DNA of 41,123 nucleotides from Candidatus Izemoplasma sp. (GTDB lineage: Bacteria; Bacillota_I; Bacilli_A; Izemoplasmatales; Hujiaoplasmataceae), in assembly GCA_021736305.1 (NCBI GenBank), contig JAIPGD010000007.1:1-41123 (forward strand). The letters are read 5' to 3'. The notes below the pieces were generated by a model. The model made no database searches. It saw only the letters and a program-made list of their open reading frames with translations, and was not told the origin of the DNA. Below, in pieces: positions 16,942 to 24,817 of the stretch; position 1 is the first letter of the stretch; the number at the start of each line of letters is the position of its first letter. A program made the translations under genes and the position numbers.

Positions 16942-16970
16942 ATAATACCATTTTATAGGCTAATATTCAA
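16942..16970 (-). promoter_or_regulatory. Promoter of secA and the downstream gene train
   Basis: TTGAAT (16965-16970), a 17-nt spacer and an extended -10 TGGTATTAT with hexamer at 16942-16947, minus strand. It lies between the hpf terminator and the secA ribosome-binding site. Confidence 0.68.
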
Positions 16971-16990
16971 TCATTTACGGTCTAAACTAC

Positions 16991-17018
16991 AAAAAAAAGT
17001 GGCCATAAACTGGCCACT
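16991..17018 (-). terminator. Intrinsic terminator after hpf
   Basis: An 8-bp stem AGTGGCCA/TGGCCACT (16998-17005 with 17011-17018), loop of 5 nt, followed by a run of T on the minus strand (A residues 16991-16998 on the plus strand). Confidence 0.92.
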
Positions 17019-17021
17019 CGA

Positions 17022-17555
17022 TTACTCAGTTTCTATAAGTCCGTATTTCCCATCATCTCTTAGATAAAGAATGCTTGTTTCATTGTCTTCATTTTTGAAA
17101 ATAAAGAAATCATGGTCTAGTAAATCCATTTGTGTCATTGCTTCTTCTAGTGATAGTATTTCTAATTTAATTTTTTTCTTTTTAACAGGATCAATAAGTT
17201 CTTTTTCTAACTCTTCTAAATCCAAATCATCAGCGAAAGTATTTTTTAAACCTTCTCGCTCTTGAAGAGAACGATTCATTTTATGTTTATTTTTTCTTAA
17301 TTGGGCTTCTAATTTATCAACTGACTTGTCAATAGCAGCATATAAATCGCGGTCTTTCACTTCAGCTCTTAAAGTTAAGAATTTAATCGGTATTGTAACC
17401 TCTACCTTGGTGCCATCTCGATAAACTTTACATATTACCGTGGCCTCCAATTGCTCATTAAAGAGTCTGTCAATTTTCCCTAACTTTTTTTCTACGTAGT
17501 TTCGAATTGCATCAGTAATAACAAATCCTGACTTGCCAACAATTTCTAGTTTCAT
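17022..17555 (-). CDS. hpf: Ribosome hibernation promoting factor, long form
   Basis: Binds the 30S decoding region and dimerises 70S ribosomes into inactive 100S particles. The 177-residue protein is the long form. The N-terminal beta-alpha fold runs to about residue 100 (EIVGKSGFVITDAIRNYVEKKLGKIDRLF, then DLYAAIDKSVDKLEAQLRKNK). A charged linker follows, then a C-terminal dimerisation domain at about 120-175 ending in DDGKYGLIE. The ATG at 17555 follows AAGGAG by 7 nt. It has its own promoter and terminator, which fits separate, growth-phase control, although the promoter seen is of the sigma-A type. Confidence 0.96.
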   Translation of the reverse strand: MKLEIVGKSGFVITDAIRNYVEKKLGKIDRLFNEQLEATVICKVYRDGTKVEVTIPIKFLTLRAEVKDRDLYAAIDKSVDKLEAQLRKNKHKMNRSLQEREGLKNTFADDLDLEELEKELIDPVKKKKIKLEILSLEEAMTQMDLLDHDFFIFKNEDNETSILYLRDDGKYGLIETE

Positions 17556-17588
17556 AAAACCACTCCTTTATATTTATTTGTTTAGTTA

Positions 17589-17617
17589 ATTATACCACTA
17601 CAAAAACTAATAGTAAA
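17589..17617 (-). promoter_or_regulatory. Promoter of hpf
   Basis: TTTACT (17612-17617), 17-nt spacer, extended -10 TGGTATAAT with hexamer at 17589-17594, minus strand. The predicted leader is about 27 nt and contains the AAGGAG site. Confidence 0.68.
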
Positions 17618-17635
17618 TAAACTGACTCTATTTTA

Positions 17636-18025
17636 CTAAAATATATCTTGATATAATAACTCCTTCCGCTCTAAAGAGAACAAAAAAGTCTTAGTGTAAT
17701 TAGAACTTATTATCTTTAAATCGATAATATTATTGAGTAAATTATCATCTAAAAATACAACCAAACCATAATTATTTTTTTGATTTATAAGTTCTCTATA
17801 GATAATATCTAAATACTTATCTAAGATATCACTTTGACTTAGGTTCAATTTTATATTTTCATATAAATAATAATAGTGAATTTCACCTAAATCAATAGGT
17901 ATAATCTCAAAATTTAGTTTAGGTTCATATTTTATTTTACAATTTTCACAGATCGAATCAAAATTAAATAGGTTTTCAAAACTTTCTTCTTCAATATAGA
18001 AACTACTACACAATCTACATAGCAT
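17636..18025 (-). CDS. Short ComFC-like protein: zinc-ribbon N-terminus without the phosphoribosyltransferase domain
   Basis: A 129-residue protein encoded directly after comFA. The N-terminus has four cysteines (3, 6, 26, 29) in the CxxC...CxxC arrangement and spacing of ComFC. The rest (about 35-129) has no recognisable PRTase loop or the RGFNQ-type region that ComFC (about 230-240 residues) carries. It is either a truncated, diverged ComFC or a protein that kept only the ribbon. There is no internal frameshift that would restore the missing part: only 80 bp separate its stop from hpf. The ATG at 18025 lies 7 nt after AAGGAG and overlaps the end of comFA by 11 bases. A competence role is inferred from position only. 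Confidence 0.6.
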   Translation of the reverse strand: MLCRLCSSFYIEEESFENLFNFDSICENCKIKYEPKLNFEIIPIDLGEIHYYYLYENIKLNLSQSDILDKYLDIIYRELINQKNNYGLVVFLDDNLLNNIIDLKIISSNYTKTFLFSLERKELLYQDIF

Positions 18026-19241
18026 CAAATTTCTCCTTATTCATTCTTTTTAACACTTTTTTCGCTTCAATCATTGCTTTTGTTTTAAATCTAGAAAAAA
18101 AGATTAATTCTCCCTTTGGGTAATTTCTATCTCTACCAACTCTTCCTGATATTTGCACTAAAACTTCTTTTGAAAAAATCCGATTATCAGATTCAATAAC
18201 AAAAACATTTAACTTTTTAAATGTAATTCCTCTTTCTAACAAAGTAGTTGTTAACAAAATATTGAAGTCATCGTTTTCATAAGCTTTTAATATTAACTTT
18301 TTGTACTTAGTCTTACTCGAAATAATCCGAGAATTTATATTATTATCATTTAAATACTTATGAAATTTCTTCAAAAGACTAATACTAGGAACAAATACCA
18401 TTAGTCTCTTTTTATATTTTTGATAACTAATTATATGGGTAATAATTTTGATAGAAAAAACATTTGAATATTTAACAAATTTGGGAATCACTAAATCATA
18501 ATTATGATAACGACTTGGTATTAGAAAGTACTTCACCTTTTTAGTATTAATCAATTTTTCTTCGGATTCTCCCAATGTTGCACTAATGAATATCTTTGTA
18601 GATAGATTCTTACTAGATTTATTTATTAAACGGCTTAAAAATTTGTTGTTTACAAATGGATAAGCATCAACTTCGTCAATAATCATAAGATCAAATTCTT
18701 CATAGAATTTTATTAATTGATGAGGCGTTGATAAGAAAATATCAGCGCTTTCAACAAATTCTTGATTTTGATATAAACAACATATACTAGTTTTGGGAAA
18801 ATATTCTATAAACCTTTTATAAACTTGTTTAATTATTTCAACTCGAGGAATAATAAAACAAATTGATTCATTATTACATAGTGCTTGATATATTGTTTTC
18901 AAACACATTTCAGTTTTTCCTGCCCCACACACTGCGTGTAAAAATCCTGATTCTTTCAAGTTATAACAATTGTAAATAAAGTTTTCGCCTAAGACTTGTA
19001 ATTTTGATAAATTAAATTTTAAGTTTAATTTATGTTTTCTTTTAATTCTAGACCTTGGTTTTCTTTTTAAATAATGATTGCTAGTTACTGTTTGATAGTT
19101 ATAACAATCTTCACAATACAATACATTATTATGATTAACCTTTAAATTATCTCCTAAACATCGATTACAAATCTCATCTATTGCTTTTACAGTATTACTA
19201 CTAGGACTTCTAACTACTCTTTCAATCATTCTATGACCCAT
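18015..19241 (-). CDS. comFA: ComFA-like DNA-uptake ATPase/helicase
   Basis: Superfamily 2 DEAD-box ATPase thought to help pull single-stranded DNA into the cell during competence. The 408-residue protein has an N-terminal four-cysteine zinc ribbon (Cys25, 28, 43, 46), Walker A CGAGKT (105-110), DEVD box (189-192), a SAT motif (FISATLGE) and the C-terminal motif QISGRVGRD. Length is slightly below B. subtilis ComFA (about 460). The ATG at 19241 has no clear ribosome-binding site; a second in-frame ATG at 19229 is possible. The gene lies 65 bp after leuS and precedes the ComFC-like gene and hpf, the classical arrangement. No late competence pilus or channel gene is in the window, so natural transformation cannot be concluded. 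Confidence 0.88.
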   Translation of the reverse strand: MGHRMIERVVRSPSSNTVKAIDEICNRCLGDNLKVNHNNVLYCEDCYNYQTVTSNHYLKRKPRSRIKRKHKLNLKFNLSKLQVLGENFIYNCYNLKESGFLHAVCGAGKTEMCLKTIYQALCNNESICFIIPRVEIIKQVYKRFIEYFPKTSICCLYQNQEFVESADIFLSTPHQLIKFYEEFDLMIIDEVDAYPFVNNKFLSRLINKSSKNLSTKIFISATLGESEEKLINTKKVKYFLIPSRYHNYDLVIPKFVKYSNVFSIKIITHIISYQKYKKRLMVFVPSISLLKKFHKYLNDNNINSRIISSKTKYKKLILKAYENDDFNILLTTTLLERGITFKKLNVFVIESDNRIFSKEVLVQISGRVGRDRNYPKGELIFFSRFKTKAMIEAKKVLKRMNKEKFDAM

Positions 19242-19277
19242 ATAAATAATACTTTTAATTTAATGTTTTTCTTTAAA

Positions 19278-19303
19278 AAGAAAAAGCAATCAATTGATTG
19301 CTT
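19278..19303 (-). terminator. Intrinsic terminator after leuS
   Basis: A perfect 20-nt palindrome at 19284-19303 (halves AAGCAATCAA and TTGATTGCTT) followed by a broken T run on the minus strand. It starts 3 bases past the leuS stop codon. Confidence 0.75.
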
Positions 19304-19306
19304 AGA

Positions 19307-21730
19307 CTATTTTACAACTATGTTTACTAATTTGTTCGGAACTACAATTGTTTTAATAACATTTTTACCTTCAATATAACCTTGAATCTTTTCACTATCA
19401 AAAGCAATTTCTTTTAATTTTTCTTTTGACAAATTATTCTCTACTGTTACTTTATCTCTAACCTTACCATTAATACTTAACACAAGTTCAATTTCTTCTC
19501 TAATAAGTTTCTTCTCATCATAACTTGGATATGGTTCAAAAACCAATAATTCTTTATTACCAAGTTTTTGCCATAATTCCTCGGCCATATGGGGAGCTAT
19601 TGGATTCAGTATTTTTAAAAGCACTTCATAATCCGCTCTTGTAATCTCTGATTCCTTATTATATAAATTAACTAATTCCATCATCTTAGCAATAGCTGTG
19701 TTAAATTTTATATTTTCAATATCCTCATCAACACCTTTAATAGTTAAATGAATATCTCTTTCTAAAGATTTTGAATAAGTGCTTTTAGTATTAACTTTAG
19801 GAAACATTCTCCAGATTTTATCTAAAAATCTTCTTGCACCTTTAACACCATCTTCATTCCATGGTGTACTCATTTCATAATCGCTTAAAAATAGTACAAA
19901 TGTCCTTAAAGTATCAGCGCCATATTCATCAATAATCTCCATAGGGTTTACAACATTCCCTCTTGATTTCGACATTTTTTCATTATCAGAACCAAGTATC
20001 ATCCCTTGAGCTGTTCGTTTTTTATATGGCTCTTTATTAGGAACTACACCTATATCATATAAAAACTGATTCCAAAAACGCGAGTAAATTAGATGTCTAG
20101 TAACATGTTCCATTCCACCATTATACCAATCTACTTTACCCCAATAATCTAATTTTTCTTTACTTGCAATTTCATTATTGTTGTTAGGATCCATGTATCT
20201 TAAAAAATACCAACTTGATCCTGCCCATTGCGGCATTGTATCTGTTTCTCTTTTAGCATCCTTACCACATTTAGGACATTTACAATTAACAAATTCCTCA
20301 ATGTTTGCTAGCGGGGATTCTCCTGTACTTGAAGGATTGAATTTTTCTATATAAGGTAATTCTACTGGCAAATCCTCATAAGGAACTGGAACGATTCCGC
20401 ATTGATTACAATAGATAATTGGAATTGGTTCTCCCCAATACCTTTGTCGGTTAAATGCCCAATCCTTCATTCTAAACTGCGTTGCTTTTTTACCAATATT
20501 TTCTTTTTCAATAACTTCAGTTATTTTTTTAATTGCTTTTTCGACATTTAATCCATTAATTAATGGAGAATTAATTAGTTCACCAGAATCAGTATTCACA
20601 TATGCTTCTTCTTCAATATTTCCGCCTTTAATAACTTCTATAATATCTAAATCATACTTCTTAGCAAACTCATAATCTCTTGTGTCATGAGCCGGAACCG
20701 CCATAATTGCTCCCGTACCATAAGTAATCATTACATAATCTGAAATAAAAATTGGAATCTCAGTCTTACTAATTGGATTAATTGCTGTTAAGCCTTCAAC
20801 TCTAACACCGGTTTTATCTTTTGCAAGTTCTACTCTTTCAAATTCAGTTTTAAGTTTTGCTTGCTCTTGATAATCTCTAATTTTATCAAAATTTATGATT
20901 CTTGATTTAAATTCTTCGATATATGGATGTTCTGGGGCAATCACCATAAAAGTTGCTCCATAGATTGTATCTGGTCTTGTAGTAAACACTTCCAAAGTCT
21001 TATCACTATCTTTTATCGGAAAATGTAAGTTAGCTCCAACTGATCTACCTATCCATTTTTCCTGTTCGGATTTTATTCTTGCATTTGATTCTAAATCATC
21101 TAAACCCTCTAATAAACTATTAGCATAATTCGTGATTTTTAAAAACCAAACATCTTTTTCCATTTGTACTACTTCAGATCCACAGCGGTCACATTTCCCG
21201 CCTTGTGATTCTTCATTTGATAAAATCACTTGACAACTTGGACAATAATTTACATATGCTTTATCTTTAAAAACTAAATTGTGTTCATATAGCTTTAAGA
21301 AAATCCATTGGGTCCAACGATAATACTTTGGGTCTGTTGTATCAACGATTCGAGAAAAATCAAATGAAATTCCTGCAGATTTTAATTGTTTTTTAAAAAT
21401 CTTAATATTATCATCAGTAATTTTTCTTGGGTGTATTTGTGTTTGAATTGCGTAATTTTCTGTTGGCAAACCAAAAGCATCAAAGCCAATCGGATACAAT
21501 ACATTATATCCTTCCATCCTTCTTTTTCTCGAAATTACTTCTAAAGATAAATACGCTCTAATGTGGCCAATATGCATTCCTACTCCACTTGGATAAGGAA
21601 ATTCTACTAAACTATAGTATTTATTTTTCTTTGAAAAATCCTCAGCTTCAAAATATTTGTTGTTATACCAAATGTCTTGCCATTTTTTCTCGATTTTTTC
21701 ATGTTCAAAACTAGGAATAAACTCACTCAT
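19307..21730 (-). CDS. leuS: Leucyl-tRNA synthetase
   Basis: Class I synthetase that charges tRNA-Leu. The 807-residue length is typical of bacterial LeuRS. It shows the HIGH motif (53-56, within PYPSGVGMHIGH), a zinc ribbon CPSC...CDRC, the CP1 editing domain with TTRPDTIYG, a second cysteine cluster CPKCGKDA, KMSKS (585-589), the anticodon-binding helices and a small C-terminal domain. The ATG at 21730 follows AAAGGAG by 8 nt. It is controlled by the T-box leader upstream and ends at a strong palindromic terminator, so it forms a single-gene unit. Confidence 0.98.
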   Translation of the reverse strand: MSEFIPSFEHEKIEKKWQDIWYNNKYFEAEDFSKKNKYYSLVEFPYPSGVGMHIGHIRAYLSLEVISRKRRMEGYNVLYPIGFDAFGLPTENYAIQTQIHPRKITDDNIKIFKKQLKSAGISFDFSRIVDTTDPKYYRWTQWIFLKLYEHNLVFKDKAYVNYCPSCQVILSNEESQGGKCDRCGSEVVQMEKDVWFLKITNYANSLLEGLDDLESNARIKSEQEKWIGRSVGANLHFPIKDSDKTLEVFTTRPDTIYGATFMVIAPEHPYIEEFKSRIINFDKIRDYQEQAKLKTEFERVELAKDKTGVRVEGLTAINPISKTEIPIFISDYVMITYGTGAIMAVPAHDTRDYEFAKKYDLDIIEVIKGGNIEEEAYVNTDSGELINSPLINGLNVEKAIKKITEVIEKENIGKKATQFRMKDWAFNRQRYWGEPIPIIYCNQCGIVPVPYEDLPVELPYIEKFNPSSTGESPLANIEEFVNCKCPKCGKDAKRETDTMPQWAGSSWYFLRYMDPNNNNEIASKEKLDYWGKVDWYNGGMEHVTRHLIYSRFWNQFLYDIGVVPNKEPYKKRTAQGMILGSDNEKMSKSRGNVVNPMEIIDEYGADTLRTFVLFLSDYEMSTPWNEDGVKGARRFLDKIWRMFPKVNTKSTYSKSLERDIHLTIKGVDEDIENIKFNTAIAKMMELVNLYNKESEITRADYEVLLKILNPIAPHMAEELWQKLGNKELLVFEPYPSYDEKKLIREEIELVLSINGKVRDKVTVENNLSKEKLKEIAFDSEKIQGYIEGKNVIKTIVVPNKLVNIVVK

Positions 21731-21751
21731 TATATTTGCTCCTTTCTAAAT

Positions 21752-21778
21752 AAAAAATCGCCCTATAAAAGGACGATT
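21752..21778 (-). terminator. T-box-controlled terminator of leuS
   Basis: Stem AATCGTCC/GGGCGATT (21771-21778 with 21756-21763, one G-U pair), 7-nt loop, then a T run (21752-21757) on the minus strand. It sits right after the T-box motif and before the leuS ribosome-binding site. Confidence 0.88.
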
Positions 21779-21783
21779 GTAAT

Positions 21784-21957
21784 CGCGGTACCACCTTAGT
21801 TCTGGAATAATCCAGCTCTCAATCCATAACGCCGGTAAGCGTGTTTTACTTACGTGCTTCGCAAAACCTACTCCATAGACTAATTCAAACAGATTATTTG
21901 TTAGTTTACACCAGCCACTAACTCTCTAAAAAATAACTACTGCTTTACTCTTTCTAT
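21784..21957 (-). ncRNA. T-box leader (tRNA-Leu sensing) of leuS
   Basis: The conserved T-box sequence AAGGTGGTACCGCG is at 21784-21797; its TGGT bulge (21790-21793) can pair with an ACCA-type tRNA 3' end, as tRNA-Leu has discriminator A. Stem I closes with ATAGA (21953-21957) and TCTAT (21875-21879). An AGTA S-turn strand (21946-21949) faces GAA (21884-21886), which places the specifier codon at 21881-21883, TTA (Leu). The distal AGAGAG and GGTG elements are at 21922-21927 and nearby. Uncharged tRNA-Leu should stabilise the antiterminator and allow leuS expression. Confidence 0.93.
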
Positions 21958-21975
21958 TTCCTTGTATTTAGTGAT

Positions 21976-22003
21976 ATTATATCATAAATCATAAAATATA
22001 CAA
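21976..22003 (-). promoter_or_regulatory. Promoter of the leuS T-box leader
   Basis: TTGTAT (21998-22003), 16-nt spacer, TATAAT (21976-21981) with an upstream TG (extended -10), minus strand. The predicted start near 21969 is about 12 nt before Stem I. Confidence 0.68.
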
Positions 22004-22017
22004 TTTAAATATATAAT

Positions 22018-22824
22018 CTATTTATCTTCGTCTTCTTCTTGATCAATAATATTATCATCTTCTTCATTAGACTCATCTTCAGAATTCTTTTTTTGATTTT
22101 CACGATACCTATCTTTAATAACCGAACGATAATACAATTCTTTTTGTAATGTAAATACAGAACGATAAGCTATAAACATCAAAACGAAGAATATAATCAT
22201 GTGAAAATGTAATAAGTTATAAATTGTTAATAAGATTGCTATTGGTGTAGCAGCAAAAGTAACCATTTTGAAGATTTTTCGATAACGTATTTCTTTTCTA
22301 AACCTTAAGAAAGGTAAGGTAGAAACCAAAATTATAAATAACATAATTACTAAATTTTGTAAAAAAGCAAAAACGATTCCACCTATTAAAATTGGAGTTC
22401 GTAAAAACTTACTCAACTCGGAAAACGTATTGTATTCAGAAATATCAAAACCAGTAGAACGAAAATTACTTAATACATAATAAGCATAATTATCTTTTAT
22501 AGCAATTGCCGCTCCTGTTTCGTCCAAAGGAACATTATTTACATCTTGATTTTCACCCAAGAAATAAACAGGTATTCCATATAAATCAATATCAGTTTCA
22601 ATTTCACCTTCATTTGAACAAACAAATTCCCCTGAGTTAATAACACAACCTGTACTAGATTCATTTAAAGTTGGATTTTCATAAGCTATTAAAACAACAA
22701 TTGACCCTAATGACAATAAAAAAATCATTATAAATAAATATAAGAAAACAAACCAACCTTTTTTATTATGATATTTAATTATTCCCTTAGGATTAAAAAT
22801 ACTTTCACGAATTATATTATACAT
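22018..22824 (-). CDS. Membrane protein, DUF1189-like
   Basis: A 268-residue integral membrane protein. An N-terminal cytosolic stretch (IIRESIFNPKGIIKYHNKKGW) leads into helix 1 (about 25-47). An extracytoplasmic domain of about 95 residues follows, with two cysteines (in SSTGCVINSGEFVCSNEG). Then come helices at about 145-170, 190-205 and 207-222, and a very acidic, charged cytosolic tail rich in Glu/Asp/Asn. The arrangement resembles the Firmicute DUF1189 family, but this is a weak visual match and no function is known. The two cysteines could form a disulfide. ATG at 22824 with GAAGG 7 nt upstream. It has its own promoter, divergent from ytqA, and no terminator is seen before the leuS promoter. 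Confidence 0.65.
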   Translation of the reverse strand: MYNIIRESIFNPKGIIKYHNKKGWFVFLYLFIMIFLLSLGSIVVLIAYENPTLNESSTGCVINSGEFVCSNEGEIETDIDLYGIPVYFLGENQDVNNVPLDETGAAIAIKDNYAYYVLSNFRSTGFDISEYNTFSELSKFLRTPILIGGIVFAFLQNLVIMLFIILVSTLPFLRFRKEIRYRKIFKMVTFAATPIAILLTIYNLLHFHMIIFFVLMFIAYRSVFTLQKELYYRSVIKDRYRENQKKNSEDESNEEDDNIIDQEEDEDK

Positions 22825-22842
22825 AGCATCACCTTCTTAATA

Positions 22843-22871
22843 ATTATAAACAATATAGACATATGTTTCAA
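22843..22871 (-). promoter_or_regulatory. Promoter of the DUF1189-like gene
   Basis: TTGAAA (22866-22871), 17-nt spacer, TATAAT (22843-22848) on the minus strand. It lies in the 126-bp divergent region shared with the ytqA promoter. Confidence 0.68.
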
Positions 22872-22906
22872 GATATATTATTCAATAATGGAAAATATCA
22901 TAAATA

Positions 22907-22935
22907 TTTCATAAATTATTAGTTTATGATATAAT
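22907..22935 (+). promoter_or_regulatory. Promoter of the ytqA operon
   Basis: An extended -10 TGATATAAT with hexamer at 22930-22935 and a weak -35 TTTCAT (22907-22912), 17-nt spacer, plus strand. The leader is very short (about 10 nt) with GGTG before the ATG. A 10-bp inverted repeat brackets this promoter. Confidence 0.6.
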
Positions 22936-22950
22936 TTTTATGGTGATTTT

Positions 22951-23895
22951 ATGAATTATTTTACAAACGAAAAGCACTATAATACTCTAAACAATTACTA
23001 TAAAGCTAAATACAAAACCAAAATAATGAAAATAGCACTTAATGGTGATTTTAGTTGTCCTAATCGCGATGGTGTTTTTTCATATGAAGGTTGTATTTTT
23101 TGTTCGGAAAAAGGTTCAGGGGATTTTGCTGGTAAAAAAGAAAATTCATTAAAAGAGCAATTTTTCAATATAAAAGCTTTAATGAATAAAAAATGGAAAA
23201 ATGGAAAATATATCGCTTATTTTCAAGCTAACACCAATACCTATGGACCGATTGAAAAATTAAAAAAATTATATTATGAAGCTTTAAGTTTAGATAAAGA
23301 TATCATAGGTTTAAATATTGGGACAAGACCTGATTGTTTTAGCCCAAAAATCTATGATTTATTATCTGAAATCAATCAAATTACAGATTTAACTATCGAA
23401 TTAGGACTACAATCAATAAAATCAGATACTTTAAAGCTCATTAATCGAGGTCATGATTTAGAAACATTTACTAATGCAGTGAATGAATTAAGAAAAAGAA
23501 ATATTGATGTAGTTGTTCATATAATAAATGGTCTCCCTTACGAAACTGATTCTGATATGCTAAACACCATTAACTATCTAAATAAATTAGACATTCAAGG
23601 ACTTAAAATCCATATGCTTTATATTTTAAAAAATACTACTTTAGAAAACTTTTATGCAAAAAATAAATTTCATATTTTATCATTAGAAGAATATGTTAAA
23701 ATAACAACTTTACAATTACGTAATTTACGAGAGAATATCATCATTCATAGGATAACCGGTGACCCTCCAAAAGCATTACTCATAACCCCCTCTTGGACAC
23801 TAAAAAAATTTATTGTTAGTAATGAAATAGATAAATTAATGCGAAAAGAAAATTTTTATCAAGGCGATTTATATAAGGAGAACAAGAATGAATAA
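22951..23895 (+). CDS. Radical SAM protein of the YtqA (TIGR01212) family, MnmL-like
   Basis: A 314-residue radical SAM enzyme. The N-terminal cysteine cluster is Cys36, Cys48 and Cys51 (within FSCPNRDGVFSYEGCIFC), followed by GSGDFAG, the pattern of the YtqA family rather than the classical CxxxCxxC. Later blocks YFQANTNTYGP, GTRPDCFS, LGLQS and HIINGLPYET fit an Elp3/MiaB-like radical SAM barrel. In B. subtilis, YtqA has been linked to tRNA wobble-uridine (mnm5s2U) formation together with YtqB; I recall this pair being renamed MnmL and MnmM. The ytqB homologue is two genes downstream, which supports that role. It overlaps the next gene by 8 bases. Confidence 0.85.
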   Translation: MNYFTNEKHYNTLNNYYKAKYKTKIMKIALNGDFSCPNRDGVFSYEGCIFCSEKGSGDFAGKKENSLKEQFFNIKALMNKKWKNGKYIAYFQANTNTYGPIEKLKKLYYEALSLDKDIIGLNIGTRPDCFSPKIYDLLSEINQITDLTIELGLQSIKSDTLKLINRGHDLETFTNAVNELRKRNIDVVVHIINGLPYETDSDMLNTINYLNKLDIQGLKIHMLYILKNTTLENFYAKNKFHILSLEEYVKITTLQLRNLRENIIIHRITGDPPKALLITPSWTLKKFIVSNEIDKLMRKENFYQGDLYKENKNE

Positions 23896-24817
23896 GTATG
23901 CACATATTTCTGGAATTGCATTTAGTATAATTTTCGGTTTTTCTTTTATGTTTTCAAAAATACTATTAAGAAGTATATCTCCTATGGGTGTTATTGCTTA
24001 TCGATTCTTAGTTGCCTTTATTGTTTTTGAAATCTTACGTTTAACTAAAATAGTAAAAATAAAAATTAAATTTAAAGATAGTTTGCCAATATTAATAGTA
24101 GCAATATTTCAACCTGTACTATATTTTATTTTTGAAACTTATGGATTAGAAAGAACAACTAGTGCTGAAGCGGGTTTAATGATTGCACTTATACCAATAT
24201 TTGTAACTATTTTTGGCTCTATCATTTTAAAAGAAAAACCAAGGCTCATTCAAGTTTTATTTATATTAGTTGGATTTCTAGGTGTTGTTGTTATCCAGTT
24301 ATTTAAACCAAACCTAGATTTTCAAACTGACATTTTTGGTTTTTTACTTTTGCTTTTCGCAGTTATTACCGCTTCATTATATAACATCGCTTCTCGAAGT
24401 GCTTCAAAATCCCATAAGCCACATGAAACCACGTATTTTATGATGTTTTTAGGAATGATATCTTTTAATTCAATATACGTTATTCAATTATTGAGAAATA
24501 ATCAAATAGAAAGATATTTTGATAATTTATTAAGAACAGAAGTTATATTTCCAATCTTATATTTAGGCGTACTTGCATCAATACTCGCCTTTTTTCTAGT
24601 TAATTATACACTAAGTAAATTGCCAGCTCATGTTTCAAGTATATATGCAAATATAGCAACAATCGTTTCTGTATTAGCTGGTTATTTCTTTTTGCAAGAG
24701 AATTTAGGTATTTATCATGTTATTGGTGGGATTTTAATAATTATCGGTGTTTATGGAACAACCCGTGTAAACTACTTAATAAAGAAGAGGTTGATATTAG
24801 ATGATTTATCTGACTGA
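23888..24817 (+). CDS. EamA/DMT family transporter
   Basis: A 309-residue membrane protein with about ten hydrophobic helices in two EamA-like repeats. The first repeat includes GIAFSIIFGFSFMFSK and TTSAEAGLMIALIPIFVTIFG. The second includes YNIASRSA and LPAHVSSIYANIATIVSVLAGYFFL with a closing IGGILIIIGVYG. This is the standard layout of the drug/metabolite transporter superfamily, whose members export or import amino acids, nucleosides or other small metabolites. The substrate cannot be read from sequence. ATG at 23888 with AAGGAG 7 nt upstream. It is inserted between ytqA and ytqB with overlaps on both sides, so all three are translated from one mRNA. Confidence 0.9.
   Translation: MNKYAHISGIAFSIIFGFSFMFSKILLRSISPMGVIAYRFLVAFIVFEILRLTKIVKIKIKFKDSLPILIVAIFQPVLYFIFETYGLERTTSAEAGLMIALIPIFVTIFGSIILKEKPRLIQVLFILVGFLGVVVIQLFKPNLDFQTDIFGFLLLLFAVITASLYNIASRSASKSHKPHETTYFMMFLGMISFNSIYVIQLLRNNQIERYFDNLLRTEVIFPILYLGVLASILAFFLVNYTLSKLPAHVSSIYANIATIVSVLAGYFFLQENLGIYHVIGGILIIIGVYGTTRVNYLIKKRLILDDLSD

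Noticed and set aside
19242-19283. Possible promoter TATTAT just before comFA
   Set aside because: The candidate -10 is only 4 nt from the ATG at 19241 and no -35 match is present; the true promoter or start codon remains unclear.
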